Source: Streptococcus infantis SK970 (lineage in GTDB: Bacteria > Bacillota > Bacilli > Lactobacillales > Streptococcaceae). Taken from it: a stretch of DNA of 64,000 bases. The stretch lies in contig AFUT01000008.1 in NCBI GenBank assembly GCA_000223255.2, positions 248,001-312,000 of the forward strand, given 5' to 3'. The translations under genes were made by a program, and so were the position numbers. The notes below the pieces were generated by a model. That model had not been told where the DNA came from. It was given only the letters and a program-made list of their open reading frames with translations, and searched no databases. Within the stretch, counting starts at the first letter, position 1. Each line of letters begins with the position of its first letter. Below are positions 9,243 through 20,053 of the stretch, piece by piece.

Positions 9243-12174
9243 CTAAACAAGAGATTCTTCTTGCTCTTTATATTTTAGTCGTGCAAAATAAAGGATAATG
9301 ACACTAATAATTGTTATTACAGTACCAATAAATCTGCCCTTTTGCGAGAAGACAAATTCGACTTTATGTTGTCCAGAAGTAATTGGGAAAGACAGGAAAC
9401 TTTTCCAAACTTTTGAAGTTGGAACATCCTTTCCGTCCACTTTCACTTTCCAACTTTCGCTATACGGAATCGAAGTCATCATAAATTTACTATCATCTGT
9501 GATATTAACAGAACCAACGATATGAGTATTTGAGAACTTCTCAACTTGTAAACCTTGAGCCTTTCTCTTTTCTAATACCTTTTGAATTTGGTTAACATCT
9601 GCACGATAAACTCCTACTTGAGAAAGATCCACCTTGTCTGTTTTAAAGCGAAACTCTAGGACAGTTTCTTTCCCTGCTGCATTATCAGCAATCTGCCAAA
9701 GTTGACGCTGCGTACTTTTCTTAGAATGAGTAAACCATTTACCGTTTAACAATACTGAATATTCTTTTTCCGAATTAAGAGAAGCTGGTACAAAAAAGTA
9801 ATAAGTCAAATCCGTTTGAGGAGTAATGTGGTAACGAACTATTGCTTCCTTAGTCGAATCCTCACGTTTATAGATTGCTGTACCTTTTTCTTTATTCACA
9901 TCTTCTACGACTAGATTCTCAGTTTCGACATCTCCATAAGCCAAAGGCTTGAAGTACTCAACATAGTTTTCTTGATCCTTTTGAGCTCCCTCCATCGAGT
10001 TAAGAATGATATCTTGATTTTTTACAGCATTATTGACCCCAAAGTTGATATTCTTAACCAAAGCATTTGTTCCAAAGGCTAACGGGAAAGAATTTGGATT
10101 TTCATACACAACATACCTTTCGTCTTCATATACCTTCTCAGTAAAATAACGGTGCATATCAAATCGACTCGCAAAACGGCTAAAATACATTCTTTCAGGA
10201 TGAGCATCTTTTCTTTTTGATCAATATCTTTGATATCCATGTAATAACGGATACCATATAGCGCATCAGTCAACGGAGTCCCGTTTTCGTATTCAGTTGC
10301 CGCATTGATTCCTTGATCTCCCATATAAGCAAATTGGTCCATAGTTGTTCGCTCTAAACTTGAACTAAATGTACTCAACCCTGGGTATCCAATAAGAGAT
10401 GGAGTTGTTCGTGAATAACTAAATGTTCTAGCAATACGGTAGAAAGGTTGATCTGCATTTTCTTGAACACTATCTGTCACACGTTTAACAGAAACTGTTG
10501 CATCCACAAACTTGTCAACATCTGCGTAACCCAAAGTCACCTGTGAAAGATAGGCATTGTAACCAAGCTCAAAAATAGTCAATGCTGATAACAAAAGAAC
10601 TGATAAACGACTTATTCTTGGACGCAATAAAGCAAGTACAGCTAGATAAATAATTAGAGTCAGAATTACTCGTGAGAAGAGATAGCCTGTTTGGAGCAAT
10701 CCAACTAGAACAATAATAATACCCGTTGCAGTGAGCAATATCATTTTCTTTTCTCTAGTTGTTTTGAAAGAGCGATCCCAGTATAGATAAGATCCCGCAA
10801 CTATTCCAGTTATCAAAAGTACTATAAATATAACAAAATGATTTGAGATAAACTTAGTCAAGACTTCAGGTTGTGTTTTTGGCAAATAGGTAAAGTCTTT
10901 TGTATAGAGATAAATTGCTGATAATGCTAACACTGCAACTGACAACAATTTCCCCTGTCGTGAAATTTCAATTTTCTCTTTCAAAACTTGGTAAGCTAGA
11001 ATTAACATAAAGAAGGAGAAAATCCATGAAAAGCGGAAGAAGAATCCAGCTGGATTTTGCCCCATATGCCAGATCTTGCTGACGAATTCATTCACAAAGG
11101 AAGTGAAAAAGATAAGAGTAACTACTCCAGCAGCAATTTTTCTTTCTTTGAGCATCTTTTTTGATGTAAAGAACATGATGAAGCCAATAAATCCAAGAGC
11201 TCCAATATAGATGTTTGGTAAATTTGGACCAGCAGACCAACCTGACGCGTTATCAAATCCTCCGATAGATAGTTTTGACAAAATATCTAGAGGATTGATT
11301 TGAAAAGCAAAGGAGAATGTCATCGCATTAGCCACTTGTCCCTTACTTTCAAGTAAGTTAAAGAATACTGGAATCAAAATAATTGAAGCCATTGCTACCC
11401 CAAGGATAGAGTAGATAAGAAACTTCCATAAAGGTTGAAAATAATGTTTTAGTTTTTGTTTCCATCCTCCCTCGATTGCAAGACGAGGAGAAACATAGTA
11501 GCAGGCATATAAGATGACAAAAATCGAAATCATATAGCCCATGTAAAATTGGAGCAATACCGTTAAACCTAACACAAAAGCATAGGGATATGGGGCTTCA
11601 CCATCCAATAATTGCTCCAAATATACGATAACGAGAGGAAGCATAATCATTGCATCATAAAAAATGACATTCATTTGATAAGATACCAGCATCCCCGAAA
11701 GAGCATAAGCAGTAGCAAACAAAGGTATCATCCAACGCTTAGACTCCGCCCCTTTATAACGTCTAATCAGCAAGTGTGCTAGAGAAAGCCCAATTGCTCC
11801 ATATCTTAGCCAAATGGTTAAAAAGACAGCTAAACCATAGTGTTTAAAGGGGATAAGAATATAAAAATATTAAAGGGACTCATCAAGTAATAAGCAAGAA
11901 TCCCTATCATATCTCCACCAAGTGATTTGGTAAAGGAATAAGTTAGGCTACTTAGATTACCAGTAAGCACCGCATTCTTAAGCAGGCCAAAAAAGCTGAT
12001 ATATTGTTGACCAAAGTCAACCGCCATCAGACTCTTATTCCCAAACGGATAGCTGCCCATGAAGAACCAGACAACTAACATGATTGTCATCGGTAGTAAA
12101 GCACTTAGCGCATAAAGAACACCTTTGGGATATTTTTCATTTAATTCTCTCCAACGCATTAACCAATTTTCCAT
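9243..12174 (-). CDS. YfhO-family polytopic membrane protein, two frameshifts
   Basis: A large YfhO-type protein (repaired length 977 residues): about a dozen hydrophobic helices in the first two thirds, then an extracytoplasmic C-terminal domain and a final helix before a basic tail. YfhO proteins resemble GT-C glycosyltransferases and work with a polyprenyl-phosphate-sugar synthase; in Bacillus YfhO and CsbB add GlcNAc to lipoteichoic acid. A GtrB/CsbB-type gene lies directly upstream here. The frame is broken twice, at AAA 11832-11834 and TTTT 10209-10212. One base added at each gives VLAVFLTIWLRYGAIGL and DQKEKDAHPERMYFSRF, and a continuous frame. Both look like sequencing errors. The acceptor could be teichoic acid or the adjacent LPXTG protein; this is not decided. 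Confidence 0.85.
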
Positions 12175-12196
12175 TATTGATTTCTCCTAAATGATC

Positions 12197-13156
12197 TTAA
12201 CCAATTTTATCTTTTTCAGCTTGTACAATATTACTTTTAGCCACAATAAAGTGAGGACGGTTCTTCACTTCATAATAAATTTTTCCAATATACTCTCCGA
12301 GTATTCCAATAAAGATCAACTGGACACTACTAAAAAGAACAATGGCGGCTATTGTTGTAAAGTAACCACTTGTATATTGAGAAGCAAAGATAACTTTAAA
12401 AAATTCAAAAATTATATAAAAAAGAGAAAGGACCATACTAATAATTCCAAATTGAATACAAATTCTTAATGGGCGATCATTAAACGAAATGATTCCTTGA
12501 ACAGCATAGTTCATAGATTTCTTAAAGCCAAACTTGCTCTTTCCTGCCTGACGAACTTCATTTTTATAAGAAATAACCTTTTCTTTGAAACCAATCCACT
12601 CGTAGAGTCCTTTATTAAAACGATTATACTCAGGTAACGATACAAATACATCCACCGCTCTCCTACTCAATAAACGTAACTCAGATTTTCCATCTGTCAA
12701 TTTGACGTCCATAGAGTGGTTCGAGAATTTATAAAAACTACGAGCAAAGAAGCTTCCTAGGAAAGACTCCCCTTCTCGACTTCTCTGACCACTGACGATA
12801 TCGTAACCCTCTTTATATGCTTCTACAAAGAGAGGGATTAGGTACGGCGGATGTTGCAAATCTCCATCCATCACCATGACTGCATCACCAGTAGCATATT
12901 TAAAACCAGCAAGAATTCCACTCTCGCGTCCAAAGTTTCTACTAAAGCTGATATACTTGACCCGTGGATGTTCATTTGCTATAGCATCGATTAGCTCTAG
13001 AGTGCTATCGCTGCTCCCGTCATCTACATAAAGAATTTCATAATCAGATAGCTCTTCTGATTCTAGCATACTATCTAATTTTTCAGAAATTGCTTTATGT
13101 GTTTGAGCTAGAACTAATTCTTCGTTTAAAAGTGTAATAAGAATTGATAATTTCAT
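12197..13156 (-). CDS. GT2 polyprenyl-phosphate glycosyltransferase (GtrB/CsbB-like)
   Basis: A 319-residue family 2 glycosyltransferase: an N-terminal GT-A domain with the nucleotide-binding DDGSSD (about residues 45-50) and metal/donor motif DGDLQHPP (about 97-104), then two C-terminal membrane helices (about residues 230-255 and 265-290). This architecture is that of enzymes moving a sugar from UDP-sugar to undecaprenyl phosphate on the cytoplasmic face (GtrB, CsbB, YkcC). It lies 22 bases upstream of the YfhO gene and 73 bases downstream of the LPXTG gene. The likely job is to supply lipid-linked sugar to the YfhO protein. The frame is intact. Confidence 0.88.
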   Translation of the reverse strand: MKLSILITLLNEELVLAQTHKAISEKLDSMLESEELSDYEILYVDDGSSDSTLELIDAIANEHPRVKYISFSRNFGRESGILAGFKYATGDAVMVMDGDLQHPPYLIPLFVEAYKEGYDIVSGQRSREGESFLGSFFARSFYKFSNHSMDVKLTDGKSELRLLSRRAVDVFVSLPEYNRFNKGLYEWIGFKEKVISYKNEVRQAGKSKFGFKKSMNYAVQGIISFNDRPLRICIQFGIISMVLSLFYIIFEFFKVIFASQYTSGYFTTIAAIVLFSSVQLIFIGILGEYIGKIYYEVKNRPHFIVAKSNIVQAEKDKIG

Positions 13157-13229
13157 CTAAATGCTCCATATACTATTTACTTTTAAAAAGAGAGAACCTT
13201 GCTCTCTCCTCTTTAAAGACACTTAACTA

Positions 13230-14543
13230 TTACTTGTTAGAATATTTACGTTTCAATACAACGGTACCTGATAAGATAACTATTCCTGAAAATACCCAGC
13301 CAGTTCCCATAGCTTCCCCAGTTTTAGGAAGTGCTGGTTTTTCCTCTGTAGTCGTTGTTCCTGGAACATCTGGTTTTGAGGTTGTCGTAGTCGTTGGCAC
13401 TTCTGTTGTCTCAGAAGTTGATCCTGTAGTTACCTCAGTTGTTGCTTCTGTTGTTGAAGTGGTCGTCGGCCCTTCTGTTGTTGTAGTTGTTGAAGTGGTT
13501 GTTGGCTCTTCTGTCGTTGTAGTTGTGGTTGTGGTTGTCTTATCTCCACTACCCGAACCTGAACCTGTTTCTAAACGCGTCAATGCATTGACTGAACGAG
13601 ATTTTTGGAAGTTACTTGCTGACCATTCCAAAACATTGGCAACTTTAGTACCTTTTGGAAGCGCTGAAGTCAATTCTGTTGTGTACTCAATGTACATTGC
13701 CCAGTTCCAGTTATCACCAAAGTTAATGGTGAACCCTGTGATTTTACCGTCTGCATTTCGAGTAAATTCAGCTTTTTTGCCAAAATTATCGATTGGTTCC
13801 AGTTTAAGAAGTGCTGCTTCATTTGGAATTTTCTCTGGTTGCGTTGCATAACGAACTGCACGGAAAGAGCTTTCCACCAAGACTTGTCCACTATCGCTAA
13901 AATCATCTTTAATGACCATGTTGTTCAATTTATCCTGAACAGCATTCAAAACAACACGCCACTTGATTCGGTTAGGATTTTCTGAATCTTGGTAACCATA
14001 TTTCATTTCATAATCACCAGCTTCACCGTCTGTTTTATCGAAATTGAGTGTATATTTTTCTGTCCCAAATTGGAATGTATATTTACCTGATTCTGGTAAG
14101 TTCATTACATTTGGACGAACAGAATATTTCAAAAACATTACCTTATCTTTGTAATTCTTAGAGAAATAATCTGTAAATGTAATCGTTACTTTTTGAGTAC
14201 TTGGATCTGTCACTGCTTTTCCAATCACTTCACCACTACTATGTGTAATTGGAAACTCTAGTTTAGTAATCAAGCCCAACTCTTTAGGAAGGTCAAACAC
14301 CAGTACATCGCCTTCGTTAATTTGTTGAGCGTCAGGGAAAGAAATGGTATTGGTTGCCTCCAAAACTTTACCTGTACTAACTTGAGTTTCATCTGTCAGT
14401 GGTTGACCGTCAACAGTAATTGTTGTTTTATTTGTATAGTCTGTAACACCAGCTGCAAATACTGTTGTCAGTACTGTCAAAGACAACACGATTATACCTA
14501 AAAATGTAAACATACGTATCGCGTTCTTTTGTAAATGATTCAT
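13230..14543 (-). CDS. LPXTG surface adhesin with Thr-rich stalk
   Basis: A 437-residue cell-wall protein: signal peptide (about residues 1-31, ending TVFAAG), two Ig-like adhesin domains of the Cna/SdrG type (about 35-330), a Ser/Gly linker, a stalk of about 75 residues dominated by Thr with Glu and Pro, then the sortase signal LPKTG, a hydrophobic helix and a basic tail (KRKYSNK). It should be attached to peptidoglycan by sortase A and bind a host ligand; the ligand is unknown. It is encoded next to a GT2 enzyme and a YfhO protein, which raises the possibility that the Thr stalk is glycosylated. The long Val-rich frame on the opposite strand of the stalk is a shadow. Confidence 0.87.
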   Translation of the reverse strand: MNHLQKNAIRMFTFLGIIVLSLTVLTTVFAAGVTDYTNKTTITVDGQPLTDETQVSTGKVLEATNTISFPDAQQINEGDVLVFDLPKELGLITKLEFPITHSSGEVIGKAVTDPSTQKVTITFTDYFSKNYKDKVMFLKYSVRPNVMNLPESGKYTFQFGTEKYTLNFDKTDGEAGDYEMKYGYQDSENPNRIKWRVVLNAVQDKLNNMVIKDDFSDSGQVLVESSFRAVRYATQPEKIPNEAALLKLEPIDNFGKKAEFTRNADGKITGFTINFGDNWNWAMYIEYTTELTSALPKGTKVANVLEWSASNFQKSRSVNALTRLETGSGSGSGDKTTTTTTTTTEEPTTTSTTTTTEGPTTTSTTEATTEVTTGSTSETTEVPTTTTTSKPDVPGTTTTEEKPALPKTGEAMGTGWVFSGIVILSGTVVLKRKYSNK

Positions 14544-14570
14544 AATGACTCCTCTTTATTAATCATATAC

Positions 14571-14599
14571 ATAATAGCATTTTTTGTATTCGTTTACAA
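14571..14599 (-). promoter_or_regulatory. Promoter of the LPXTG adhesin
   Basis: On the minus strand TTGTAA (14594-14599), a 17-base spacer and TATTAT (14571-14576), about 28 bases before ATG 14543. The rest of the gap to hisS (to 14733) holds AT-rich sequence in which I see nothing definite. Confidence 0.6.
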
Positions 14600-14733
14600 G
14601 TTTTTTCTTATTTTCCCTTCTATCCTATCAAATGTTCAGCTTTTCTGAGCCGTTTTTTGCAATAATTGATTTTAACGGTCGTCTTTTTTTTGAATAAAAA
14701 ACAGAAATCAATCCCTGGCTCATTACTTTACTA

Positions 14734-16014
14734 TTAAAATCCTAATTTTTCAAATACTTCTGAGAAGTTTTTGCTAATAGTTTCAAGTGAAACTTGAACT
14801 TCTTCTCGAGTTTGGTTGTTCTTAACCTTGACTTGTCCACTTTCGACTTCGCTCTCTCCAAGAGTGATGAGGACCTTAGCTCCAAAAACATCTGCTGATT
14901 TAAACTGAGCTTTAAGTTTACGATTGAGGTAATCACGCTCTGCTTTGAAACCTTGCTGGCGAAGAGCTTGTACCAACTCTAGAGCCTTGATATTTGCTCC
15001 TTCACCAAGAACAGCAATATAAACGTCTAGGGCGTTTTCGATAGGGAGAGCTACACCTTGCTTTTCAAGGACCAACAGAAGACGCTCTACACCAAGCCCA
15101 AAACCAAATCCAGCAGTTTCAGGACCGCCAAAGTAGGCAACCAAGCCATCGTAGCGACCACCTGCACAGACTGTTAATTCATTGCCTTCAATCTCTGTGA
15201 TAAACTCAAAAATCGTGTGGTTGTAGTAGTCCAAACCACGCACCATGTTGGTATCGATGATATAGTCTACTCCAAGATTTTTCAACATTTGACGAACAGC
15301 ATCAAAGTGAGCTTGGCTTTCTGCATCCAGGTAGTCCAAGATAGATGGTGCATTCTCCACAGCTACCTTATCTTCTTTTTCCTTAGAGTCCAAGACACGA
15401 AGAGGATTTTCTTCCAAACGACGTTGGCTATCCTTAGACAAGCTATCTTTCATAGGTGTCAAGTAGTCAATTAAGGCTTGGCGATAAGCCGAACGACTGT
15501 CAGGATTTCCAAGAGTGTTAAGATGTAGTTTGACCCCTTGAACACCGATTGCTTTCAAGAAGTGGGCTGCCATAGCGATTGTTTCCACATCTGTCGCTGG
15601 ATTGCTAGAACCAAAGCACTCCACACCGATCTGGTGGAATTGGCGCAAACGGCCTGCTTGTGGGCGCTCATAGCGGAACATTGGACCCATGTAGTAGAAC
15701 TTGCTTGGCTTTTGCACTTCTGGTGCGAAGAGTTTGTTTTCCACATAAGAACGAACGACTGGAGCAGTTCCTTCAGGACGAAGGGTAATATGGCGATCGC
15801 CCTTGTCGTAAAAGTCGTACATTTCCTTAGTCACGATATCAGTTGTATCTCCAACGGAACGACTAATGACTTCGTAGTGTTCAAAAATAGGGGTACGCAC
15901 TTCTGCGTAGTTGTAGCGTTTGAAGATTTCACGCGCAAAGCCTTCAACGTACTGCCACTTGGCAGATTCAGCAGGTAAAATATCCTGCGTTCCTTTTGGT
16001 TTTTGTAATTTCAT
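14734..16014 (-). CDS. hisS: Histidyl-tRNA synthetase HisS
   Basis: Class II histidyl-tRNA synthetase of 426 residues. The N-terminus [10 protein letters not shown], the motif 2 region ([20 protein letters not shown]), the two histidine-specific signatures ([14 protein letters not shown] and CAGGRYDGL) and the C-terminal anticodon-binding domain ([10 protein letters not shown] onward) are all in order. The frame is intact, unlike aspS. It has an extended -10 box upstream at 16045-16053 (TGGTAAAAT on the minus strand). In pneumococcus hisS and aspS are also close together and on the same strand. Confidence 0.96.
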   Translation of the reverse strand: MKLQKPKGTQDILPAESAKWQYVEGFAREIFKRYNYAEVRTPIFEHYEVISRSVGDTTDIVTKEMYDFYDKGDRHITLRPEGTAPVVRSYVENKLFAPEVQKPSKFYYMGPMFRYERPQAGRLRQFHQIGVECFGSSNPATDVETIAMAAHFLKAIGVQGVKLHLNTLGNPDSRSAYRQALIDYLTPMKDSLSKDSQRRLEENPLRVLDSKEKEDKVAVENAPSILDYLDAESQAHFDAVRQMLKNLGVDYIIDTNMVRGLDYYNHTIFEFITEIEGNELTVCAGGRYDGLVAYFGGPETAGFGFGLGVERLLLVLEKQGVALPIENALDVYIAVLGEGANIKALELVQALRQQGFKAERDYLNRKLKAQFKSADVFGAKVLITLGESEVESGQVKVKNNQTREEVQVSLETISKNFSEVFEKLGF

Positions 16015-16151
16015 AGGGAATCCTCTTTCTAACTTAATAGTCCTATTTTACCATAAATGAGGGGATTGGGACAGTCAGAGGAGTAAAGAAATAGCTTTAG
16101 TCTATTCCCCTTTCATCTAGTTTCCAGACAAATAGCAAATATCGGCCAGCA

Positions 16152-16180
16152 TTTACAATCTGCCACAAGCATGGTACAAT
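16152..16180 (+). promoter_or_regulatory. Promoter of the MptD-like gene
   Basis: TTTACA (16152-16157), a 17-base spacer and an extended -10 TGGTACAAT (TACAAT 16175-16180). It is followed by AAGGAG upstream of ATG 16211 and diverges from hisS. Confidence 0.65.
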
Positions 16181-16210
16181 GAAAAACATCAGATATACGA
16201 AGGAGAATTT

Positions 16211-16780
16211 ATGAAAAAGAATATCTTGACAACTCTTGTAGCTGCCCTTGTCTACTTTCTCTGTATCGGAGTGGGAGTTCTACTAGGAAACCTTGTAGAC
16301 CATACTGGAAACATGTTTTATGCTCCTGCCTGTTCTGCTCTTGTGGGTGGTAGCGTCTATATGATCCTTTTAGCAAAAGTACCTCGTTTTGGAGCGATTA
16401 CAACGATTGGGCTCGTTATCTCTCTCTTTTTCCTCGGGAGCAAGCATGGTGCTGGTGCCTTTCTACCAGGGATTATCTGCGGGCTTGCAGCAGATGGCAT
16501 CGCTTATCTAGGTCACTACAAAGATAAAGCCAAAAACCTTCTTTCCTTCCTAGTATTTGCATTTGGTACTACTGGTCCAATCCTACTTATGTGGTTAACT
16601 CCTCAAACTTACATAGCCACTCTAGTAGCTCGCGGAAAATCTCAGGACTATATTGACCGCATCATGGTCGCACCAAACCCTACTACCATCCTTCTCTTTG
16701 TAGCAAGTGTCCTAATTGGTGCTTTGCTTGGTGCCCTGATTGGACAAGCGCTGAGTAAGAAGTTGGCGTATAAAAGTTAA
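16211..16780 (+). CDS. MptD-family putative ECF transporter S component
   Basis: A 189-residue protein with five or six hydrophobic helices and small-residue-rich loops (ALVGGSVYMILLAKVPRFGA). It resembles the MptD/HtsT group of putative energy-coupling-factor substrate-binding (S) components. The substrate is unknown. The strand is opposite to the met genes, and it shares a bidirectional terminator with metP at 16786-16812. The adjacency to a methionine transporter does not prove a role in methionine uptake. The ribosome site AAGGAG precedes ATG 16211. Confidence 0.75.
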   Translation: MKKNILTTLVAALVYFLCIGVGVLLGNLVDHTGNMFYAPACSALVGGSVYMILLAKVPRFGAITTIGLVISLFFLGSKHGAGAFLPGIICGLAADGIAYLGHYKDKAKNLLSFLVFAFGTTGPILLMWLTPQTYIATLVARGKSQDYIDRIMVAPNPTTILLFVASVLIGALLGALIGQALSKKLAYKS

Positions 16781-16785
16781 ATAAT

Positions 16786-16812
16786 AAAAAAGAGCCATCT
16801 GGCTCTTTTTTT
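16786..16812. terminator. Bidirectional terminator between MptD-like gene and metP
   Basis: AGAGCC (16791-16796), loop ATCT, GGCTCT (16801-16806), with an A run before and a T run after, so it works for both converging genes. It overlaps the metP stop codon. Confidence 0.8.
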
Positions 16813-17503
16813 ATTTATGACTCAATTTCTGGGTCAAAAAGTCTCCCAAGAATTGAATCGTAAAGATAATCAAGATAATGATGAGTGTCGCAAGAATAGT
16901 CACATCATGATTGTAGCGGTTAAATCCATAAGCAATCGCTACGTTACCGATACCCCCAGCTCCAACTGCTCCCGCCATAGCTGTTTCACCGACTAGTGAA
17001 ATCAAGGTTACAGTCGTCACGCGGATCAAATCTGGAAGTCCTTCTGATAGGTAAACTCCTACGATATCCCAGAATGTCGCTCCGCTCGCTTGAGCCGCTT
17101 CAATGACACCACTATCTAGCTCAGCCAAGACAACCTGCACCTGACGAGCAAAGAAGGCAAAGACTGCAAAAGATAGGGGTACGATAGCCGCATTTGGACC
17201 AATGCTTGTTCCTACGATTAGGTGTGAGAATGGTGATAAGACAGCCAAGAGAATGATAAATGGTACCGCACGGAAAATAGAGGTAATCTTATCCAAAATC
17301 CAGAAAACAACTTTATTTTCCAAGACACCACCTGGAGCTGTCAAGACAAGGAAAAGCCCTGCAACCAGTCCTAGGAAACCTCCGATGATAAAGGAAAGAA
17401 CCGTCATATAAAGGGTCAAGTAGATTGCTGTTCCCCAGCCCGCCTGGCCAGACCAACCCATCTTATAGACGTTTGGTAAGTATGCTTTAATCAACTCTGC
17501 CAT
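16811..17503 (-). CDS. metP: MetP, methionine ABC permease
   Basis: A 230-residue D-methionine-type ABC permease (MetI family) with five membrane helices and the EAA loop near residues 136-155 (EAAQASGATFWDIVGVYLSE). It works with MetN (ATPase) and MetQ (lipoprotein) to import methionine. It begins one base after metN ends, so both are translated from the same message. In pneumococcus this permease is called MetP; MetI is the general name. Confidence 0.92.
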   Translation of the reverse strand: MAELIKAYLPNVYKMGWSGQAGWGTAIYLTLYMTVLSFIIGGFLGLVAGLFLVLTAPGGVLENKVVFWILDKITSIFRAVPFIILLAVLSPFSHLIVGTSIGPNAAIVPLSFAVFAFFARQVQVVLAELDSGVIEAAQASGATFWDIVGVYLSEGLPDLIRVTTVTLISLVGETAMAGAVGAGGIGNVAIAYGFNRYNHDVTILATLIIILIIFTIQFLGDFLTQKLSHK

Positions 17504-17504
17504 C

Positions 17505-18566
17505 TTACTGTCCTCCCTTCAACACTTTTAGTTGCACACCAGCCTGATGGATAGCTTCTTGAGCGCTTGCCAGTGCTTCTTTTTCTCCAGACAAAACAAC
17601 CACAAGCTCACCTACAGGAGTACCATCCAAAATTTCAATATTCCCATAGAGAATATTGGCTGTAACTTGGTAGTGTTTGTACAATTCATTCAGAAGTGGC
17701 TCATCTGTAGAAGCTCCTGCATACTTGAGTTGTACCAAAATGCTGTTTTCTGATAAGTGCTCTACAATTTCTTGTTTCTCAATCTTAACCATAGCTTCAT
17801 CGATACCTGTCGCAGTTGAGATAAAGTCCTGAGTTAATGGTTGCTTAGGATTTGAGAAGATTTCAAGAACGCTACCTTCTTCAATCAAACGACCATCCTG
17901 CATCACTGCTACACGGTTAGCAATGTCTTTGACAATCTGCATCTCGTGTGTAATCAAGACAATGGTCAAACCTAATTTACGGTTCAATTCTTGCAAAAGA
18001 GACAAGATTTGTTTGGTCGTCTTTGGATCAAGAGCTGATGTTGACTCATCTGAAATCAAAATTTTCGGATCATTGGCCAAAGCACGCGCAATAGCCACAC
18101 GTTGTTTTTGTCCCCCAGATAGTTGAGACGGATAGTTTTCGGCACGATCCGAAAGACCAACTAAGTCAAGCAGTTTAGCTACTTTAGCCTTCTTTTCTTC
18201 CTTGCTGAGACCAGAGTGTTTGAGGGCAAAGGCTACGTTTTCCTCTGCTGTTTTTTGACTCATAAGGTTAAAGTGTTGGAAAATCATCCCAATATCTTGA
18301 CGTTTGCGACGTAATTGCTCCGCAGTTAAGGTAACCTTGTTATCAAAAATCACATCATCATCAATAGTAATTCTACCTGCAGATGGTTTTTGCAAAAGAT
18401 TAATCACACGAACCAGGGTTGATTTTCCTGCTCCAGAATATCCAACGATTCCGTAGATATCTCCTTCTTGGATATGAATGGTCACATCCTTAACCGCTGT
18501 AATGGTTCTTTTATTTTGGTGAAAAGTCACATCGATTTGATCTAACTTAATAATATCTCTACTCAT
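17505..18566 (-). CDS. metN: MetN, methionine ABC transporter ATPase
   Basis: A 353-residue ABC ATPase. Walker A is GYSGAGKST, the signature is LSGGQKQR, Walker B is ILISDEST, and the switch region is LITHEM. After about residue 260 a C-terminal NIL/ACT-type domain follows ([20 protein letters not shown]), typical of MetN, where it binds methionine and inhibits transport when the pool is full. It overlaps the end of the upstream M20 peptidase gene by eight bases, and metP starts one base after its stop. Confidence 0.95.
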   Translation of the reverse strand: MSRDIIKLDQIDVTFHQNKRTITAVKDVTIHIQEGDIYGIVGYSGAGKSTLVRVINLLQKPSAGRITIDDDVIFDNKVTLTAEQLRRKRQDIGMIFQHFNLMSQKTAEENVAFALKHSGLSKEEKKAKVAKLLDLVGLSDRAENYPSQLSGGQKQRVAIARALANDPKILISDESTSALDPKTTKQILSLLQELNRKLGLTIVLITHEMQIVKDIANRVAVMQDGRLIEEGSVLEIFSNPKQPLTQDFISTATGIDEAMVKIEKQEIVEHLSENSILVQLKYAGASTDEPLLNELYKHYQVTANILYGNIEILDGTPVGELVVVLSGEKEALASAQEAIHQAGVQLKVLKGGQ

Positions 18567-19932
18567 AGCTTCTAATCAGCTCCTCTACTAATTCGATATG
18601 GGTGTAATAATCGGCGATTCGCACATTTTCATCTCCACCGTGATCTCGGCTATTAGCATTTCCAAGACCAAAGGCAACCATGGGTACTTCTAAGGCATCA
18701 AAGACCGTATGCATAGGTCCTGTCCCAGCTGTAGTCGGCAAGACTGATACGCCCTGTGGATAGAATTTCTTGGCTAGCTCAATAACATTGAGAATGGCTG
18801 GAGCGCTCATGTCACTTCGATAGCTCATTTCACCCAAAGTATAGTACAATTCTACCTTATCAAAGCCGTTTTTGTCTAGTTGTTTTCGGATTTTCTCCAA
18901 AACATCCTGTGGTTCAAGCCCTGGAACCAAACGGACTTCTAGCTTGGCACTAGCCTCTGCTGGCAAAATCGTTTTAACTCCTTGACCTTGATAACCAGAC
19001 TGAATTCCTTCGATATTGAGCGCTGGTTCAAAGAAGAAACGTTTTAGAAAGGCTGTACGTTCCTCTTGTAACAGTGGCAATTCCAAGCCATAAATCTGAC
19101 TGATTTCCTCTGGATTGCGTTGAGCATAGGTTTCAACCAAGGCCAACTCTCGTTCATTAGGCTCTTGAACATCATCGTACAAACCTTCTACCAAGATACG
19201 CCCATCCGCAGCTCGTAAACTGGTCAAGGCTTGAATGAGGTACCAAGGAGCTGACTCAACAATGCCGCCATAACTAGAGTGGATATCCACATCGGCACTC
19301 TTAACCTTGGCATCAAAGGTTACAATTCCCTTGTTTCCACCAGAGATTTCTAACTGTTCCAAGGCATTCTTTGTTCCTTGTTCCCAGACTAATAAATCTG
19401 CACCTCGGAGTTTGTCCGCATGTTTTTCTAAATATTTATCCAAATCCACAGAGGCCGATTCCTCTGCCCCTTCCATGATGAAGCTGATATTGACTGGAAG
19501 ATCATCATGATGTTGCATGTATTTTCTCAGAGCGCTCAAGCGAGCAGTGATATGCCCCTTGTCATCATCAACCCCGCGTCCATACATAATGCCATCACGC
19601 ACAGAAAGCGTAAATGGTTCCTCGGTCCAAACTTGATCACCATCTGCTGGTACTGTGTCATAGTGGTTGTAGAAAATGATAGTCTTGGCATTTGGTCGTG
19701 AACTTTTGAAATGTGCCATGACAAAAGGCGCCGTATAGCTCTCGTCAATCTCAACTTCTGCGCCTACACGTTTAAAAATCTCACCTAGATAACGAGCCAC
19801 CTCTTTTAGGCCAACTTGCTGAGCAAAAACTGATTTTTTAGAAATCAAGGTACGCAAAACTTCAAAGTAATGTTGCGCTACATGATCCTTTTCAAACTTT
19901 TCAATTTGTTCTTGAGGGCTAGGAAAAACCAT
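18559..19932 (-). CDS. M20-family metallopeptidase in the met operon
   Basis: A 457-residue M20 di-/aminoacyl peptidase. Metal ligands are visible in NHYDTVPAD (His and catalytic Asp), GRGVDDDKG (bridging Asp), EGAEES (catalytic Glu pair) and SRDHGGDEN near the C-terminus (His ligand). Placed between metQ and metN, it could release methionine from peptides brought into the cell; that is inference from context, since the substrate is not shown by the sequence. ATG 19932 is preceded by AAAGGTAGAGAG. The neighbours overlap or lie close, so it is part of the MET-box regulated operon. Confidence 0.88.
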   Translation of the reverse strand: MVFPSPQEQIEKFEKDHVAQHYFEVLRTLISKKSVFAQQVGLKEVARYLGEIFKRVGAEVEIDESYTAPFVMAHFKSSRPNAKTIIFYNHYDTVPADGDQVWTEEPFTLSVRDGIMYGRGVDDDKGHITARLSALRKYMQHHDDLPVNISFIMEGAEESASVDLDKYLEKHADKLRGADLLVWEQGTKNALEQLEISGGNKGIVTFDAKVKSADVDIHSSYGGIVESAPWYLIQALTSLRAADGRILVEGLYDDVQEPNERELALVETYAQRNPEEISQIYGLELPLLQEERTAFLKRFFFEPALNIEGIQSGYQGQGVKTILPAEASAKLEVRLVPGLEPQDVLEKIRKQLDKNGFDKVELYYTLGEMSYRSDMSAPAILNVIELAKKFYPQGVSVLPTTAGTGPMHTVFDALEVPMVAFGLGNANSRDHGGDENVRIADYYTHIELVEELIRSYE

Positions 19933-20053
19933 CTTCTCTCTACCTTTCTACTAGGACTTGTATCTTTGGAATCAATACAAGTGGATTTCATTTGCTTGAG
20001 GCTCTATATAAAAGCAAGAGGTGGAAAAAATCTCTCCCACCTCCCTGTGTTTA

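Noticed and set aside
13380..13560. Valine-rich plus-strand ORF
   Set aside because: It is the complement of the Thr-rich stalk of the LPXTG protein and has no start signals.
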